DNA of 17,845 nt from JBEIJQ01 sp040380145 (lineage in GTDB: Bacteria; Bacteroidota; Bacteroidia; Chitinophagales; Saprospiraceae), in NCBI GenBank assembly GCA_040380145.1, contig JBEIJQ010000062.1:1-17845 (forward strand). Reading direction: 5' to 3'. A program made the position numbers and the translations under genes. Under the pieces are notes generated by a model. It was not told the origin of the DNA, did not search any database, and saw only the letters and a program-made list of their open reading frames with translations. Shown here in pieces: positions 1 through 7,612 of this stretch (positions are counted from its first letter, which is position 1; each line of letters starts with the position of its first letter).

Positions 1-617
1 GCCATTTTCCGACCCGGGCCAAATTCCGGCCGTTTTTTTACGGGGCGGGCTACGATGCCCTGCCCGCGGGCGTGGCCGAACCGATCCGCGACGGCCGGAC
101 CCGGCTGCTGGTGGGCAATTCGGCCACGTCGACCAACAATCATCTGGACGCTTTTGCCCTGCTGGAAAAAATGTCCGCCCGCGATCGGCTCGACATCGTC
201 TGCCCATTGTCGTACGGAAACCCGCGCTACGCTGACCACATCGCACAGCGGGGCGCGGAACTGTTCGGATCGGCCTTCCGCCCGCTGCTGGGGCTGCTGC
301 CGAGGGAAGAGTATTTCGAACTGTTGCAGCGGCTCGATGCGGCCCTGATGTTCCACCACCGCGGACAAGGAGCGGGCAACATCAATGTGCTGCTGTTGAT
401 GGGGAAAAAAATTTTTTTGAAAAAAGAAAATCCCCTGTATCCGTTCTACCAAGACCTCGGCGTGCGTTTTTGGGAAGCCGAGGCGTTGTCGGACATTTCC
501 GCGGACGCCCTTTCGGCCCCGTTGTCGGAAGAAGACCGTGCGCACAACAAAGCGGCGGTGTATTCGTTTTTCAATCCCGAGAAAAAGATCGCGCAAGTCC
601 GCGCCATATTATGCTGA
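1..617 (+). CDS. WecF-like (family 56) glycosyltransferase, 3' part
   Basis: The frame is open from the window edge (first full codon at base 3) to TGA at 615-617, so the 5' end is missing. The visible ~204 residues resemble the C-terminal half of the TDP-Fuc4NAc:lipid II transferase / 4-alpha-L-fucosyltransferase family (WecF, PF07429). Seen: a nucleotide-sugar-type LLVGNSATSTNNH segment, a PLSYGNPRYADHI segment, and HHRGQGAGNINVLLLMG followed by KKENPLYPFYQDLGV. These match WecF in order and spacing as I recall it. The family moves an amino-deoxy sugar onto a lipid-linked carrier at the inner membrane. In this phylum that would serve a surface glycan rather than enterobacterial common antigen; this is inference. 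The gene lies 7 bp before the amidohydrolase. A 14-bp A7T7 tract at 405-418 interrupts otherwise GC-rich coding sequence. Donor and acceptor cannot be read from the sequence. Confidence 0.75.
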   Translation, partial: HFPTRAKFRPFFYGAGYDALPAGVAEPIRDGRTRLLVGNSATSTNNHLDAFALLEKMSARDRLDIVCPLSYGNPRYADHIAQRGAELFGSAFRPLLGLLPREEYFELLQRLDAALMFHHRGQGAGNINVLLLMGKKIFLKKENPLYPFYQDLGVRFWEAEALSDISADALSAPLSEEDRAHNKAAVYSFFNPEKKIAQVRAILC

Positions 618-624
618 ACCGACC

Positions 625-1806
625 ATGCGCAAACTGACCGCAGATTGGATATTCCCTGTTGTGGGACCGCCCGTCCGGGACGGCGTGCTCGTGCTCGACG
701 CCGAGGGGCGCGTGGAAGCGGTCGTTTCCCGCGAGGGGCACGACCCGCACACGCTGGAGGCCCACCGGGGCGTTCTCGTGCCGGGCTTCGTGAACGCGCA
801 CTGCCACCTCGAACTGTCGCATCTGAAAGGACTGGTGGATACCGGTACTTCGTTGATCCCCTTCATCCAAAGCGTGGTCGGCAACCGGAATTTCCCCGAG
901 GAAACGATCTTGGCGGCCATTGCCGCCGCCGAGGAGGAAATGTACCGGAACGGCATCGTGGCCGTGGGCGACATATCCAACGCTCCCGACACATTCGCCC
1001 AAAAATCCCTCGGGCGCCTGGATTACTACACGTTCGTGGAGTTTTTCGACCTGATGCAGGACGATCGGGCCCGCGAAACCTTTGATCGGTACAAAACGGT
1101 GTACGATCGGCTCGAACCGGCCCCCGGCAGCGCCAAGAGCTGCGTCCCGCATGCCCCGTACTCCGTTTCAAGCACATTGTGGGGCCTGCTCCGCGAAACC
1201 TACCGCGACGGGGAAACTCTCACTGTCAGCATCCACAACCAGGAAACCCCGCCCGAAAACGAGCTCCTGCGCGACGGCACGGGTGCTTTCGTGGATTTTT
1301 ACCGGTCGTTCGGCCTCGCCACCGAGCACCTCGAACCGACCGGGTACACGGCCATCCACACGGCCATCCGGCACTTGGACCCGCGCCACCGGACGCTTTT
1401 CGTGCACAATACGCTCACCGAACGGGCCGATATCGAGGCCGCGCACGCGTGGAGCCCCCATGTGTTTTGGGCTACCTGCCCCAACGCCAACCTGTACATC
1501 GAAAACCGCCTTCCAAACTACCGCCGGTTCCTCGAAACGGACGCCCGCGTTTGTCTCGGCACCGACAGCCTCACATCCAATTGGCATCTCAGCATTTTGG
1601 AGGAAATGAAGACCGTCGCCAAGTACCAGTCGTATGTGCCGTTGGAAACGCTCGTGCGCTGGGCGACCCTGAACGGGGCCCAAGCACTCGGCTTCGACGA
1701 TCGGCTGGGGAGTTTCGAGACGGGCAAAAAGCCCGGTGTGAACCTGTTGGACATCGGCCCGGACCTCCGCCTCGGAGCGGGCACCACCCTCAAACGGCTC
1801 GCCTGA
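625..1806 (+). CDS. Amidohydrolase-superfamily metal-dependent deaminase/hydrolase
   Basis: A 393-residue protein of the TrzN/ATZ, S-adenosylhomocysteine deaminase and aminofutalosine deaminase branch of the amidohydrolases. Metal-site signatures are in the usual order: HCH at residues 59-61 within a PGFVNAHCH motif, PHAPYS at 175-180, SIHNQE with His204, HN at 261-262, and LGTDSL with Asp314. The N-terminal ~50 and C-terminal ~50 residues form the small beta-sandwich typical of the family. I chose the ATG at 625, 7 bp after the previous stop, because the same frame extends upstream to 538 only as an antisense-like shadow over the glycosyltransferase end. The stop TGA (1804-1806) overlaps the next start as TGATG. 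Substrate is unknown. Deamination of a purine-nucleoside-like compound, such as aminofutalosine in menaquinone synthesis, is one possibility, but no menaquinone gene is nearby. Confidence 0.88.
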   Translation: MRKLTADWIFPVVGPPVRDGVLVLDAEGRVEAVVSREGHDPHTLEAHRGVLVPGFVNAHCHLELSHLKGLVDTGTSLIPFIQSVVGNRNFPEETILAAIAAAEEEMYRNGIVAVGDISNAPDTFAQKSLGRLDYYTFVEFFDLMQDDRARETFDRYKTVYDRLEPAPGSAKSCVPHAPYSVSSTLWGLLRETYRDGETLTVSIHNQETPPENELLRDGTGAFVDFYRSFGLATEHLEPTGYTAIHTAIRHLDPRHRTLFVHNTLTERADIEAAHAWSPHVFWATCPNANLYIENRLPNYRRFLETDARVCLGTDSLTSNWHLSILEEMKTVAKYQSYVPLETLVRWATLNGAQALGFDDRLGSFETGKKPGVNLLDIGPDLRLGAGTTLKRLA

Positions 1807-2507
1807 TGGTCCCCTTCGCCTCTTCTCTGCGCCGGGCCTTGTTCGCCCTCCTGTTGCTGGCCCCGTGTGCCGCGCCCCTATGGCTGTCGGCCCAAAACGG
1901 ACCGGCCCTCAACAACTACCACAGATTCCGCGATGGGTTGTACACCACCCTGGCGGATTTCCAAAAGGATGTTCCCCGGTGGCATTTCGGGCAAATCGCC
2001 CCCGTGGAGTATTGGATCAACGCCGACAGCAACGAGCTGCACCTCGCGTACAAAATCCCGGTCGCCGACCAACACCCGCAGCCGTTGCTCGACAGCCTCT
2101 GGGGCGTGAGCTTGTTCGGCATACCCTATGTACGGGTGGCCCGCGACGAATCCCGTACAAAGGTTATCTTTGCGCGCTTGCATGTGGTCGGCAAACTCTG
2201 CTACCTGTACTACGAGGGTGTGGAGCTGCAGACCTTCGACATGAAGGTGTACCATCCGATCACGGGCGATGTACTCTCGTCACACCCGGTACAGAACCGG
2301 GTCCGCGTGGTCAAGCAAATGTTCCTGCGCGCCGAAAGCGGCGAGCTGAGCGATTTTACCCCCGAAAACTTTGCCCGGCTCATCGCCGACGACCCGCAGC
2401 TTTTGCGCACCCTCGAATCTCTTTCCGCCCCAGAGGCCCGGGAAAAACTGTTCAAGATGCTCCTGATCTACAACGACCGCCATCCTTTTTACCCTCCCAG
2501 CAAATAA
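1806..2507 (+). CDS. Secreted protein of unknown function upstream of gldF
   Basis: A 233-residue protein starting at an ATG that overlaps the preceding stop codon. The N-terminus is a clear signal peptide: two Arg at residues 9-10, a Leu/Ala-rich core at 11-20, and a likely signal peptidase I site after Ala-Gln near residue 30. The mature part is mixed alpha/beta and rich in aromatic residues (for example YYEGVELQTFDMKVYHP around 138-154), with no repeats, Cys pairs or further membrane segments. I recognise no domain. It ends 3 bp before gldF, so it is probably translated with the gldF-gldG transporter and may act in the periplasm or at the outer face of the membrane. That role is inferred only from position. 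Confidence 0.8.
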   Translation: MVPFASSLRRALFALLLLAPCAAPLWLSAQNGPALNNYHRFRDGLYTTLADFQKDVPRWHFGQIAPVEYWINADSNELHLAYKIPVADQHPQPLLDSLWGVSLFGIPYVRVARDESRTKVIFARLHVVGKLCYLYYEGVELQTFDMKVYHPITGDVLSSHPVQNRVRVVKQMFLRAESGELSDFTPENFARLIADDPQLLRTLESLSAPEAREKLFKMLLIYNDRHPFYPPSK

Positions 2508-2510
2508 ACC

Positions 2511-3242
2511 ATGTTCGCGATTTTCAGAAAAGAATTGAACGCCTTTTTTAGCTCGCTCATCGGCTACATCGCCGTGGGCGTTTTCCTCTTGGTGATGGGC
2601 GTGTTCCTTTGGGTGATCCCCGGCTTTTCGATCCTCGACTACGGGTACGCTTCCCTGGATCTTTACTTCGAATTTGCGCCCATCGTGCTGCTGGTGCTGA
2701 TCCCGGCCATCACGATGCGCAGTTTCGCCGAGGAAAACAAGGAGGGCACGATGGAACTGTTGGTGACCAAGCCCCTGCGCGACGCCGACATCCTGATGGG
2801 CAAGTTTTTGGCCGCCCTTGCACTGGTGTTTTTTGCCCTGCTGCCCACGCTGCTGTACTATTTTTCGGTGTGGCAGCTCGGTGCCCCCAAGGGCAATATC
2901 GACCACGGCGCCACGCTCGGATCATACATCGGCCTGTTCTTTTTGTCGTCTGCCTTCGTGGCGCTCGGCATGTTCGCCTCCTCGCTGTCGAACGATCAGA
3001 TCGTGGCCTTCATCGTGGGGCTGTTGCTGAACTTCGTTTTTTACCTCGGTTTTTATTACCTCAGCACCCTGCCCGCTTTTTTTGGCAAACTCGACGATTT
3101 CGTGCAGCGCCTCGGCTTCCGCTTCCATTACGACGCGATGAGCCGCGGGGCCATCGATTCCCGCGATGTGCTTTACTTCCTCTCCGTCATCGTTCTTTTT
3201 TTGCAGGCTTCTCGTTTGAATTTGGAAAAAAGGAAATGGTGA
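2511..3242 (+). CDS. gldF: Gliding-motility ABC transporter permease GldF
   Basis: A 243-residue ABC-2-type permease with six predicted membrane helices at about residues 17-37, 50-69, 98-118, 138-158, 163-183 and 219-234. After helix 2 it carries the ABC-2 coupling segment MRSFAEENKEGTMELLVTKP (residues 69-88), which in this family contacts the ATPase. Together with the nearby gldG this identifies GldF, a membrane subunit of the GldA-GldF-GldG transporter described in gliding Bacteroidota. The ATPase gene gldA is not in the window; in many genomes it is unlinked. The start ATG is 3 bp after the preceding stop. The gene ends directly before an A/T-rich block and is unusually separated from gldG by a small extra gene. 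GldF/GldG-like proteins also occur in non-gliding Bacteroidota, so motility is not proven. Confidence 0.93.
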   Translation: MFAIFRKELNAFFSSLIGYIAVGVFLLVMGVFLWVIPGFSILDYGYASLDLYFEFAPIVLLVLIPAITMRSFAEENKEGTMELLVTKPLRDADILMGKFLAALALVFFALLPTLLYYFSVWQLGAPKGNIDHGATLGSYIGLFFLSSAFVALGMFASSLSNDQIVAFIVGLLLNFVFYLGFYYLSTLPAFFGKLDDFVQRLGFRFHYDAMSRGAIDSRDVLYFLSVIVLFLQASRLNLEKRKW

Positions 3243-3246
3243 GCCT

Positions 3247-3297
3247 CTTTTTTTCTTTTTTTTAAAAAAATAAAAAAAACCGTGCAGAGCGGTTTTT
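3247..3297 (+). terminator. T-tract/A-tract block with a short hairpin between gldF and the next gene
   Basis: Two structures overlap here. A long T-rich run (about 3248-3263, interrupted by one C) is followed at once by an A-rich run (3264-3279, interrupted by one T) and could fold on itself. The end of the A-run then starts a second hairpin: AAAAACCG (3275-3282), loop TGCAGAG, CGGTTTTT (3290-3297). The second resembles a weak intrinsic terminator, with the T-tract inside the stem. In a co-directional operon it may act as partial termination, an mRNA processing/stability element, or a spacer. Base composition is strikingly unlike the GC-rich genes on both sides. Confidence 0.45.
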
Positions 3298-3322
3298 CCA
3301 AAATACCCAAAACATCCGTTCC

Positions 3323-3589
3323 GTGGTCATTTTCGATTTTATCGTTTACAACCTGATACCGGCCGCCTCGGCCTTGGCGTACCTGTACTTCAGTTATCGG
3401 ACCAAGTTCGAGAAAAGCCGCACGGCGTTCAATGTGGATGCCCTGATCATGGGGCTGGCGCTGGCGCTCGGCGTGCCCGGCATCTTTCCGATGTGGACGG
3501 GCCTGATCCTCGGCATAGTGCTTTCTTTTGTGATCGGCATCAATCTCGAACCGAAGAAACAAGACCCTTCCAACGACCAAATTTCTTGA
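3323..3589 (+). CDS. Small two-helix membrane protein between gldF and gldG
   Basis: An 88-residue protein with a GTG start. It has two hydrophobic segments, about residues 4-23 and 40-73 (the second long enough for one long or two short helices). A charged stretch (RTKFEKSR, about 26-33) lies between them and the tail is polar (NLEPKKQDPSNDQIS). I recognise no family. Evidence that it is real: it fills the gap between two co-directional genes, its third codon positions are GC-rich like those of its neighbours, and its TGA stop is 8 bp before the gldG ATG. An accessory or anchoring subunit of the GldFG transporter is possible but rests only on position. The upstream frame stays open through the A/T block, so the GTG start is my choice and not certain. 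Confidence 0.65.
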   Translation: MVIFDFIVYNLIPAASALAYLYFSYRTKFEKSRTAFNVDALIMGLALALGVPGIFPMWTGLILGIVLSFVIGINLEPKKQDPSNDQIS

Positions 3590-3597
3590 TCGCACCC

Positions 3598-5415
3598 ATG
3601 AGTTTTCTGCGCAATGTTTATGTGGGCAAGGTCCAAACCCTAAAAAGCCGCTCCATCGGCAGTTTCGTGCTGATTTGCTTGGGCCTCCTGCTGCTCAACG
3701 GGCTAGGCGGGTTTGTCTTCACCAAGCTCGACCTGACCGAAGACCGCCGCTATACCTTGGCGTCCACTACCAAAGACCTGATGCGGGGTTTGGAAGATGT
3801 GGTCTCCATCGAAGTCTATCTGGACGGCGATCTGCCCGCACCCTTCCGCCGCCTCCGGGACGCCACCCAAGAACTGCTCGAACAGTTTCGGGCCCTCTCG
3901 CCCAACATCGAGTTCCGTTTCGTGGATCCCTTGGAGGGCAGCAAGGAAGAGATCCAGCAAATGCAGCTGTATCTCAAAGACCGCGGTTTTGCGCCCTATA
4001 CCTTGACCGTGCCCGACAAAGGGCAGGTGAAGGAACAGTTGGTGTTTCCCTTTGCGCTGGTGACCTACCGCACGCAAAAGCCTTTTCGCATCACCTTGCT
4101 CGAAAACCGGGCAGCCGGCCAAAGCGACCAAGAGGCCATCAACAACGCCATCAATCTCCTGGAATTCAAGTTCGCCAACGCCATCAACAAACTCCTGTCA
4201 AAGGGAAGGCCCCTCGTGCTGTTCACCACCGGCCACGGAGAATTGGACTCGATGCAGACCGCCGAGCTGCGGTACGAACTGGGCGAATATTACAATGTGG
4301 AATTTTGGAACCTCGACCAAAGCTACTCCGTGAACCGGATCGTGGCGCGGCCCGACAGCACCGGGCAGGGGCGTCTCGACACCCTGAAAGTGGACCTGTT
4401 GGTCGTGGCAAAACCCCTGCTGTCCTTTTCCGAAAAAGACCTGTTCAAAATAGACCAATACGTCATGCAGGGCGGGCGCGTGCTGTGGCTGCTCGACACC
4501 CACAACGCCGATATGGACAGTTTGGAGGGCAACGCGCAAAAAACACTTTTGCCCTTGGACCTGCCGATGAACAATGTGGTCAAGGAACTGCTTTTCCGCT
4601 ACGGTGCCCGGGTCAATCCCGATGTGGTCACGGACGCGCAGTTGCACACCTCGTTGGATCTCGTGGTGGGTCGGGAGGGCAACAAGCCCCAGATCGCCCG
4701 TCGTCCGTGGTGGTATTTCCCGGTGGCCTTCGCGCCCAACCCCGTGGGCGCGCACCCTATCGTGAAACGCCTCGACGGCGTGATGATGCGCTTTCCGTCT
4801 TCGATCGATACGGTGGGCACCAAGACGCCCGTCAAGAAAACCGTCTTGCTGGCCTCTTCGGAGCTCAGTCGCCGACAGTCCATGGTCCGCATTAGTCTCG
4901 ACGACGCCAACGCGCCGCTGGTGCCTGAGCGGTTCGACAAACAGCACCTGCCCTTGGCGGTCCTGCTGGAAGGCCGGTTTTCCTCGCCCTTCGAGGGCCG
5001 CGTGCCCCCGGCAATGGACTCGATGCTGCGCCGGCTCAACACGCCGTTCCGATCGGTGAGCGAGCCCACCAAACAGATCGTGGTCTCGGACGGGGATGTA
5101 GGGGCCAATTTTTTTGACCGCCGTGTGAGAAATTTGTTGAAGATGGGCGAAAACCCGTACTCCGGCTCCAAAGGCTATGTGTACGGCAACCGCGACTTTT
5201 TGATGAACTGCATCGATTACCTCACCGACAAACGCGGCATCGTGGCCGCCCGCAACAAGGAATACAAGCTGCGCCTGCTCGACAAGAAAGCCGTCAACGA
5301 CCGGGCCACTGGCGCGATGTGGCAGGGCATCAACATCGGTTTGCCCCTCTTGTTCCTGGCGCTGTTCGGCCTGCTTTGGACCTTTTTGCGCAAGCGCCGG
5401 TACGGCAGTCGCTGA
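3598..5415 (+). CDS. gldG: Gliding-motility ABC transporter auxiliary protein GldG
   Basis: A 605-residue protein with one N-terminal membrane helix (about residues 20-41), a large soluble domain of the 'ABC-type uncharacterised transport system' kind (PF09822-like), and one C-terminal helix (about 577-598) followed by a basic end (RKRRYGSR). This is the standard GldG topology, with the bulk of the protein on the periplasmic side. Typical segments include FTKLDLTEDRRYTLA just after helix 1 and the LFTTGHGELD segment near residue 200. It partners GldF and the ATPase GldA. The start ATG at 3598 is 8 bp downstream of the small membrane protein; the same frame is open further upstream but overlaps that gene. 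Length fits the family. Confidence 0.93.
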   Translation: MSFLRNVYVGKVQTLKSRSIGSFVLICLGLLLLNGLGGFVFTKLDLTEDRRYTLASTTKDLMRGLEDVVSIEVYLDGDLPAPFRRLRDATQELLEQFRALSPNIEFRFVDPLEGSKEEIQQMQLYLKDRGFAPYTLTVPDKGQVKEQLVFPFALVTYRTQKPFRITLLENRAAGQSDQEAINNAINLLEFKFANAINKLLSKGRPLVLFTTGHGELDSMQTAELRYELGEYYNVEFWNLDQSYSVNRIVARPDSTGQGRLDTLKVDLLVVAKPLLSFSEKDLFKIDQYVMQGGRVLWLLDTHNADMDSLEGNAQKTLLPLDLPMNNVVKELLFRYGARVNPDVVTDAQLHTSLDLVVGREGNKPQIARRPWWYFPVAFAPNPVGAHPIVKRLDGVMMRFPSSIDTVGTKTPVKKTVLLASSELSRRQSMVRISLDDANAPLVPERFDKQHLPLAVLLEGRFSSPFEGRVPPAMDSMLRRLNTPFRSVSEPTKQIVVSDGDVGANFFDRRVRNLLKMGENPYSGSKGYVYGNRDFLMNCIDYLTDKRGIVAARNKEYKLRLLDKKAVNDRATGAMWQGINIGLPLLFLALFGLLWTFLRKRRYGSR

Positions 5416-5457
5416 CCTGTTGCGCGGCACCGCCCGTTTTTTCTGTTCCTCCGTCCG

Positions 5458-6537
5458 TTGTTCCTTTCCGAGCTCCATCTCCGTCAATTCAAGAACCACG
5501 GCGACCGGCATTTTGCCCTCGCCGAGCACTTGAACGCCTTTGTGGGCCCCAACGGCGCGGGCAAGACCAATATGCTCGACGCGGTGCATTACCTGTGCCT
5601 GTGCAAAAGCCGTTTCGGGCTTTCCGACCGCGAGCTGGTCCAACAGGGCGGGGCGTTTTTCCGTTTGGACGGCCGTTTTTCCGTCGCCGGCGAAACAGTG
5701 GCGGTGACGGCCAAGGTGGCCCCACCGCGGCGCAAGGAATTTTTGTGCCGGGAAGTGGCCTATGAACGGCTTTCCGACCACATCGGGCTCCTGCCCGTGG
5801 TGATGATCGCCCCCGACGACATCGAACTGGCCCTCGGCGGCAGCGAGGTGCGGCGCACTTTTTTGGACATCTCGCTGTCGCAGACCGATCCCGGGTACCT
5901 GACGGCGCTGATCCAATACAACCGCTTGTTGGATCAGCGCAACGCCCTGCTCAAACAGGATCCGCCGCCGCCGCAATTGCGCGCCCTGCTCGAAGCATTC
6001 GACGCCCAACTCGTCCCCAAGGGAACGCTCGTGCACGAAAGGCGCGCCCGCTATGTGGAAGGGTTCCTGCCGCGTTTCGCCGCCTGCTACGCCGCCATTT
6101 CCGGCGAACGCGAAGTGCCGGGCCTGCTGTACAGTTCGCAACTCAACGGAGAGGATTTTTCGGACATCCTGCGCGCCCGTTCGGAGAAAGACCGCTTGCT
6201 GCGCCGCACCACGGGCGGCCCGCACCGCGACGACCTGACGATGCAGCTCGACGGTCGCGAAGTCAAGCGCTTCGCCTCCCAAGGGCAGCTCAAATCCTTT
6301 GTGCTGGCCATGCGCCTGGCCCAGTACGAACATCTCCACGAAGCGATCGGCAAGCCCCCCCTGCTCCTGCTCGACGATATTTTCGACAAGCTCGACGCCG
6401 ATCGGGTCCGCCAACTCCTGCAGCTCCTGCGCCGCCGCCGCTACGGACAGATCTTCCTCACCGACACCCACGCCGATCGCGTGGAACGCCTGCTGGAAGG
6501 ACTGGACGGCGAGAAAAAGGTGTTCGGGATGGGGTGA
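5458..6537 (+). CDS. recF: DNA replication and repair protein RecF
   Basis: A 359-residue SMC/ABC-like ATPase that loads RecA with RecOR at single-stranded gaps. Seen: an N-terminal strand with LHLRQFKNH, Walker A GPNGAGKTN at residues 30-38, a RecF-type segment TTGGPHRDDL in the C-terminal half, Walker B LLLLDDIFDKLD with the acidic pair at 306-307, and a D-loop-region TDTHADR. The start is TTG at 5458; no ATG is available between the gldG stop and the first conserved strand, and the TTG gives the normal RecF N-terminus. It lies 42 bp after gldG on the same strand, and co-transcription is plausible. recF is often found with dnaA-dnaN-gyrB, so its position behind gldG is a local arrangement. 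Confidence 0.95.
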   Translation: MFLSELHLRQFKNHGDRHFALAEHLNAFVGPNGAGKTNMLDAVHYLCLCKSRFGLSDRELVQQGGAFFRLDGRFSVAGETVAVTAKVAPPRRKEFLCREVAYERLSDHIGLLPVVMIAPDDIELALGGSEVRRTFLDISLSQTDPGYLTALIQYNRLLDQRNALLKQDPPPPQLRALLEAFDAQLVPKGTLVHERRARYVEGFLPRFAACYAAISGEREVPGLLYSSQLNGEDFSDILRARSEKDRLLRRTTGGPHRDDLTMQLDGREVKRFASQGQLKSFVLAMRLAQYEHLHEAIGKPPLLLLDDIFDKLDADRVRQLLQLLRRRRYGQIFLTDTHADRVERLLEGLDGEKKVFGMG

Positions 6538-6603
6538 GGGCTGGGTGCCAAGCCTCCAAATCAAGCCCATGCTCGCCCTTTGGGGTTCAATGTCCGTTGC
6601 GGC

Positions 6604-7506
6604 TCATCGCCCGTTGCGGTAAGCCAACGGAGTCATGCCCGTTTTTATCTTGAACAGTTTGCTGAAATACTGGGGATATTCGAAGCCCAAGGCGTAGGCC
6701 ACCTCTGCCACCGAGTTTTCGGAATGTGCCAATTGGTTCTTGGCCTCTTCGATGATTCGGTAATGAATGTGCTCTTGGGCGTTCATCCCGGTTTCTTTTT
6801 TCAAAAGATCGCTCAAGTAATTGGGCGAGAGAAACAATTGGTCGGCCAGCCATTTCACCGAGGGCAGGCCCTCCTCCCGTATGGCGCCCGAATGAACGTA
6901 CTCCGTCAACAGTGCCTCGAATTTGGCCGCGGTGTCCATGTTGGACGGTCCCCGGGTAATGAACTGTCGATCGTAATAGCGGGCACAGTGGTTGAGCAAC
7001 CATTCAATTGCGGAAACAACTATGTCGCGGCTATGCCGATCGATGCCGCTTTTCAACTCTTTTTCTATCAAAAAAATACTATCTATCAGGGTGTTTTTTT
7101 CTGTTTCGGAAAGATGGAGGGCCTCTTCGGATCCATAGAGAAAAAAGGTGTACCGTCTGATCGATCTGCCCAACGAGGTCCCCCGGATCAATTCCGGATG
7201 GAAGAATACCCCCCAACCAGCCGGATCGGCATTTTTGTCGTTTTCGATCTCGATCAACTGGTTGGGGGCAAGGCAGATCAAAGTGCCCTCTTGGAAGTCG
7301 TAGTACTTTCGGCCATATTTGAATTTTCCCAGACAATTTTTTTTGACCATTACCGCATAAAAACCAGAAGTCAGTCTGAGGGAATGCTCCGAATATGGCC
7401 CTACTTTTGAAAAATCGATGACCGAAACCAAAGGATGCCGGCTTTTTTCCTGTTGGAGCATCCCGTTCAGTTCCCCTATGGTTTCGATATGCCTGATTTC
7501 GTTCAT
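6604..7506 (-). CDS. AraC-family transcriptional regulator
   Basis: A 300-residue regulator if started at the ATG at 7506. The N-terminus (HPLVSVIDFSKV, then a cupin-like FYAVMVKKN...YDFQEGTLICLAPNQ segment) is the layout usual in Bacteroidetes AraC regulators. The last ~100 residues contain the two helix-turn-helix units, ending in the AraC signature region VAEVAYALGFEYPQYFSKLFKIKTG (shown here in brief: GFEYPQYFSKLF). An in-frame ATG at 7548 would add 14 residues; I prefer 7506 because family members begin about there. The gene follows the SDR gene on the same strand (~106 bp gap) and probably controls it, possibly binding the direct repeats at 8494-8523. By eye these two genes are less GC-rich than the surroundings. 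It converges with recF. Confidence 0.92.
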   Translation of the reverse strand: MNEIRHIETIGELNGMLQQEKSRHPLVSVIDFSKVGPYSEHSLRLTSGFYAVMVKKNCLGKFKYGRKYYDFQEGTLICLAPNQLIEIENDKNADPAGWGVFFHPELIRGTSLGRSIRRYTFFLYGSEEALHLSETEKNTLIDSIFLIEKELKSGIDRHSRDIVVSAIEWLLNHCARYYDRQFITRGPSNMDTAAKFEALLTEYVHSGAIREEGLPSVKWLADQLFLSPNYLSDLLKKETGMNAQEHIHYRIIEEAKNQLAHSENSVAEVAYALGFEYPQYFSKLFKIKTGMTPLAYRNGR

Positions 7507-7612
7507 CCGGTCGTGCAATGGTTTGGTCAAAATTACGGATTCCCCCATCCGAAGGAGCAAGAAAAAAAGGCCCTTTTGTCAGAACGGAAAAGGTTTTGGT
7601 GCGTAGGGAGGG

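Noticed and set aside
538..624. N-terminal extension of the amidohydrolase
   Set aside because: It overlaps the end of the glycosyltransferase in another frame, is Arg/Lys/Ser-rich, and lies outside the domain; the ATG at 625 fits the family.
4198..6570. 790-codon open frame on the - strand
   Set aside because: It runs antisense across both gldG and recF, two well-supported genes, and encodes no recognisable domain.
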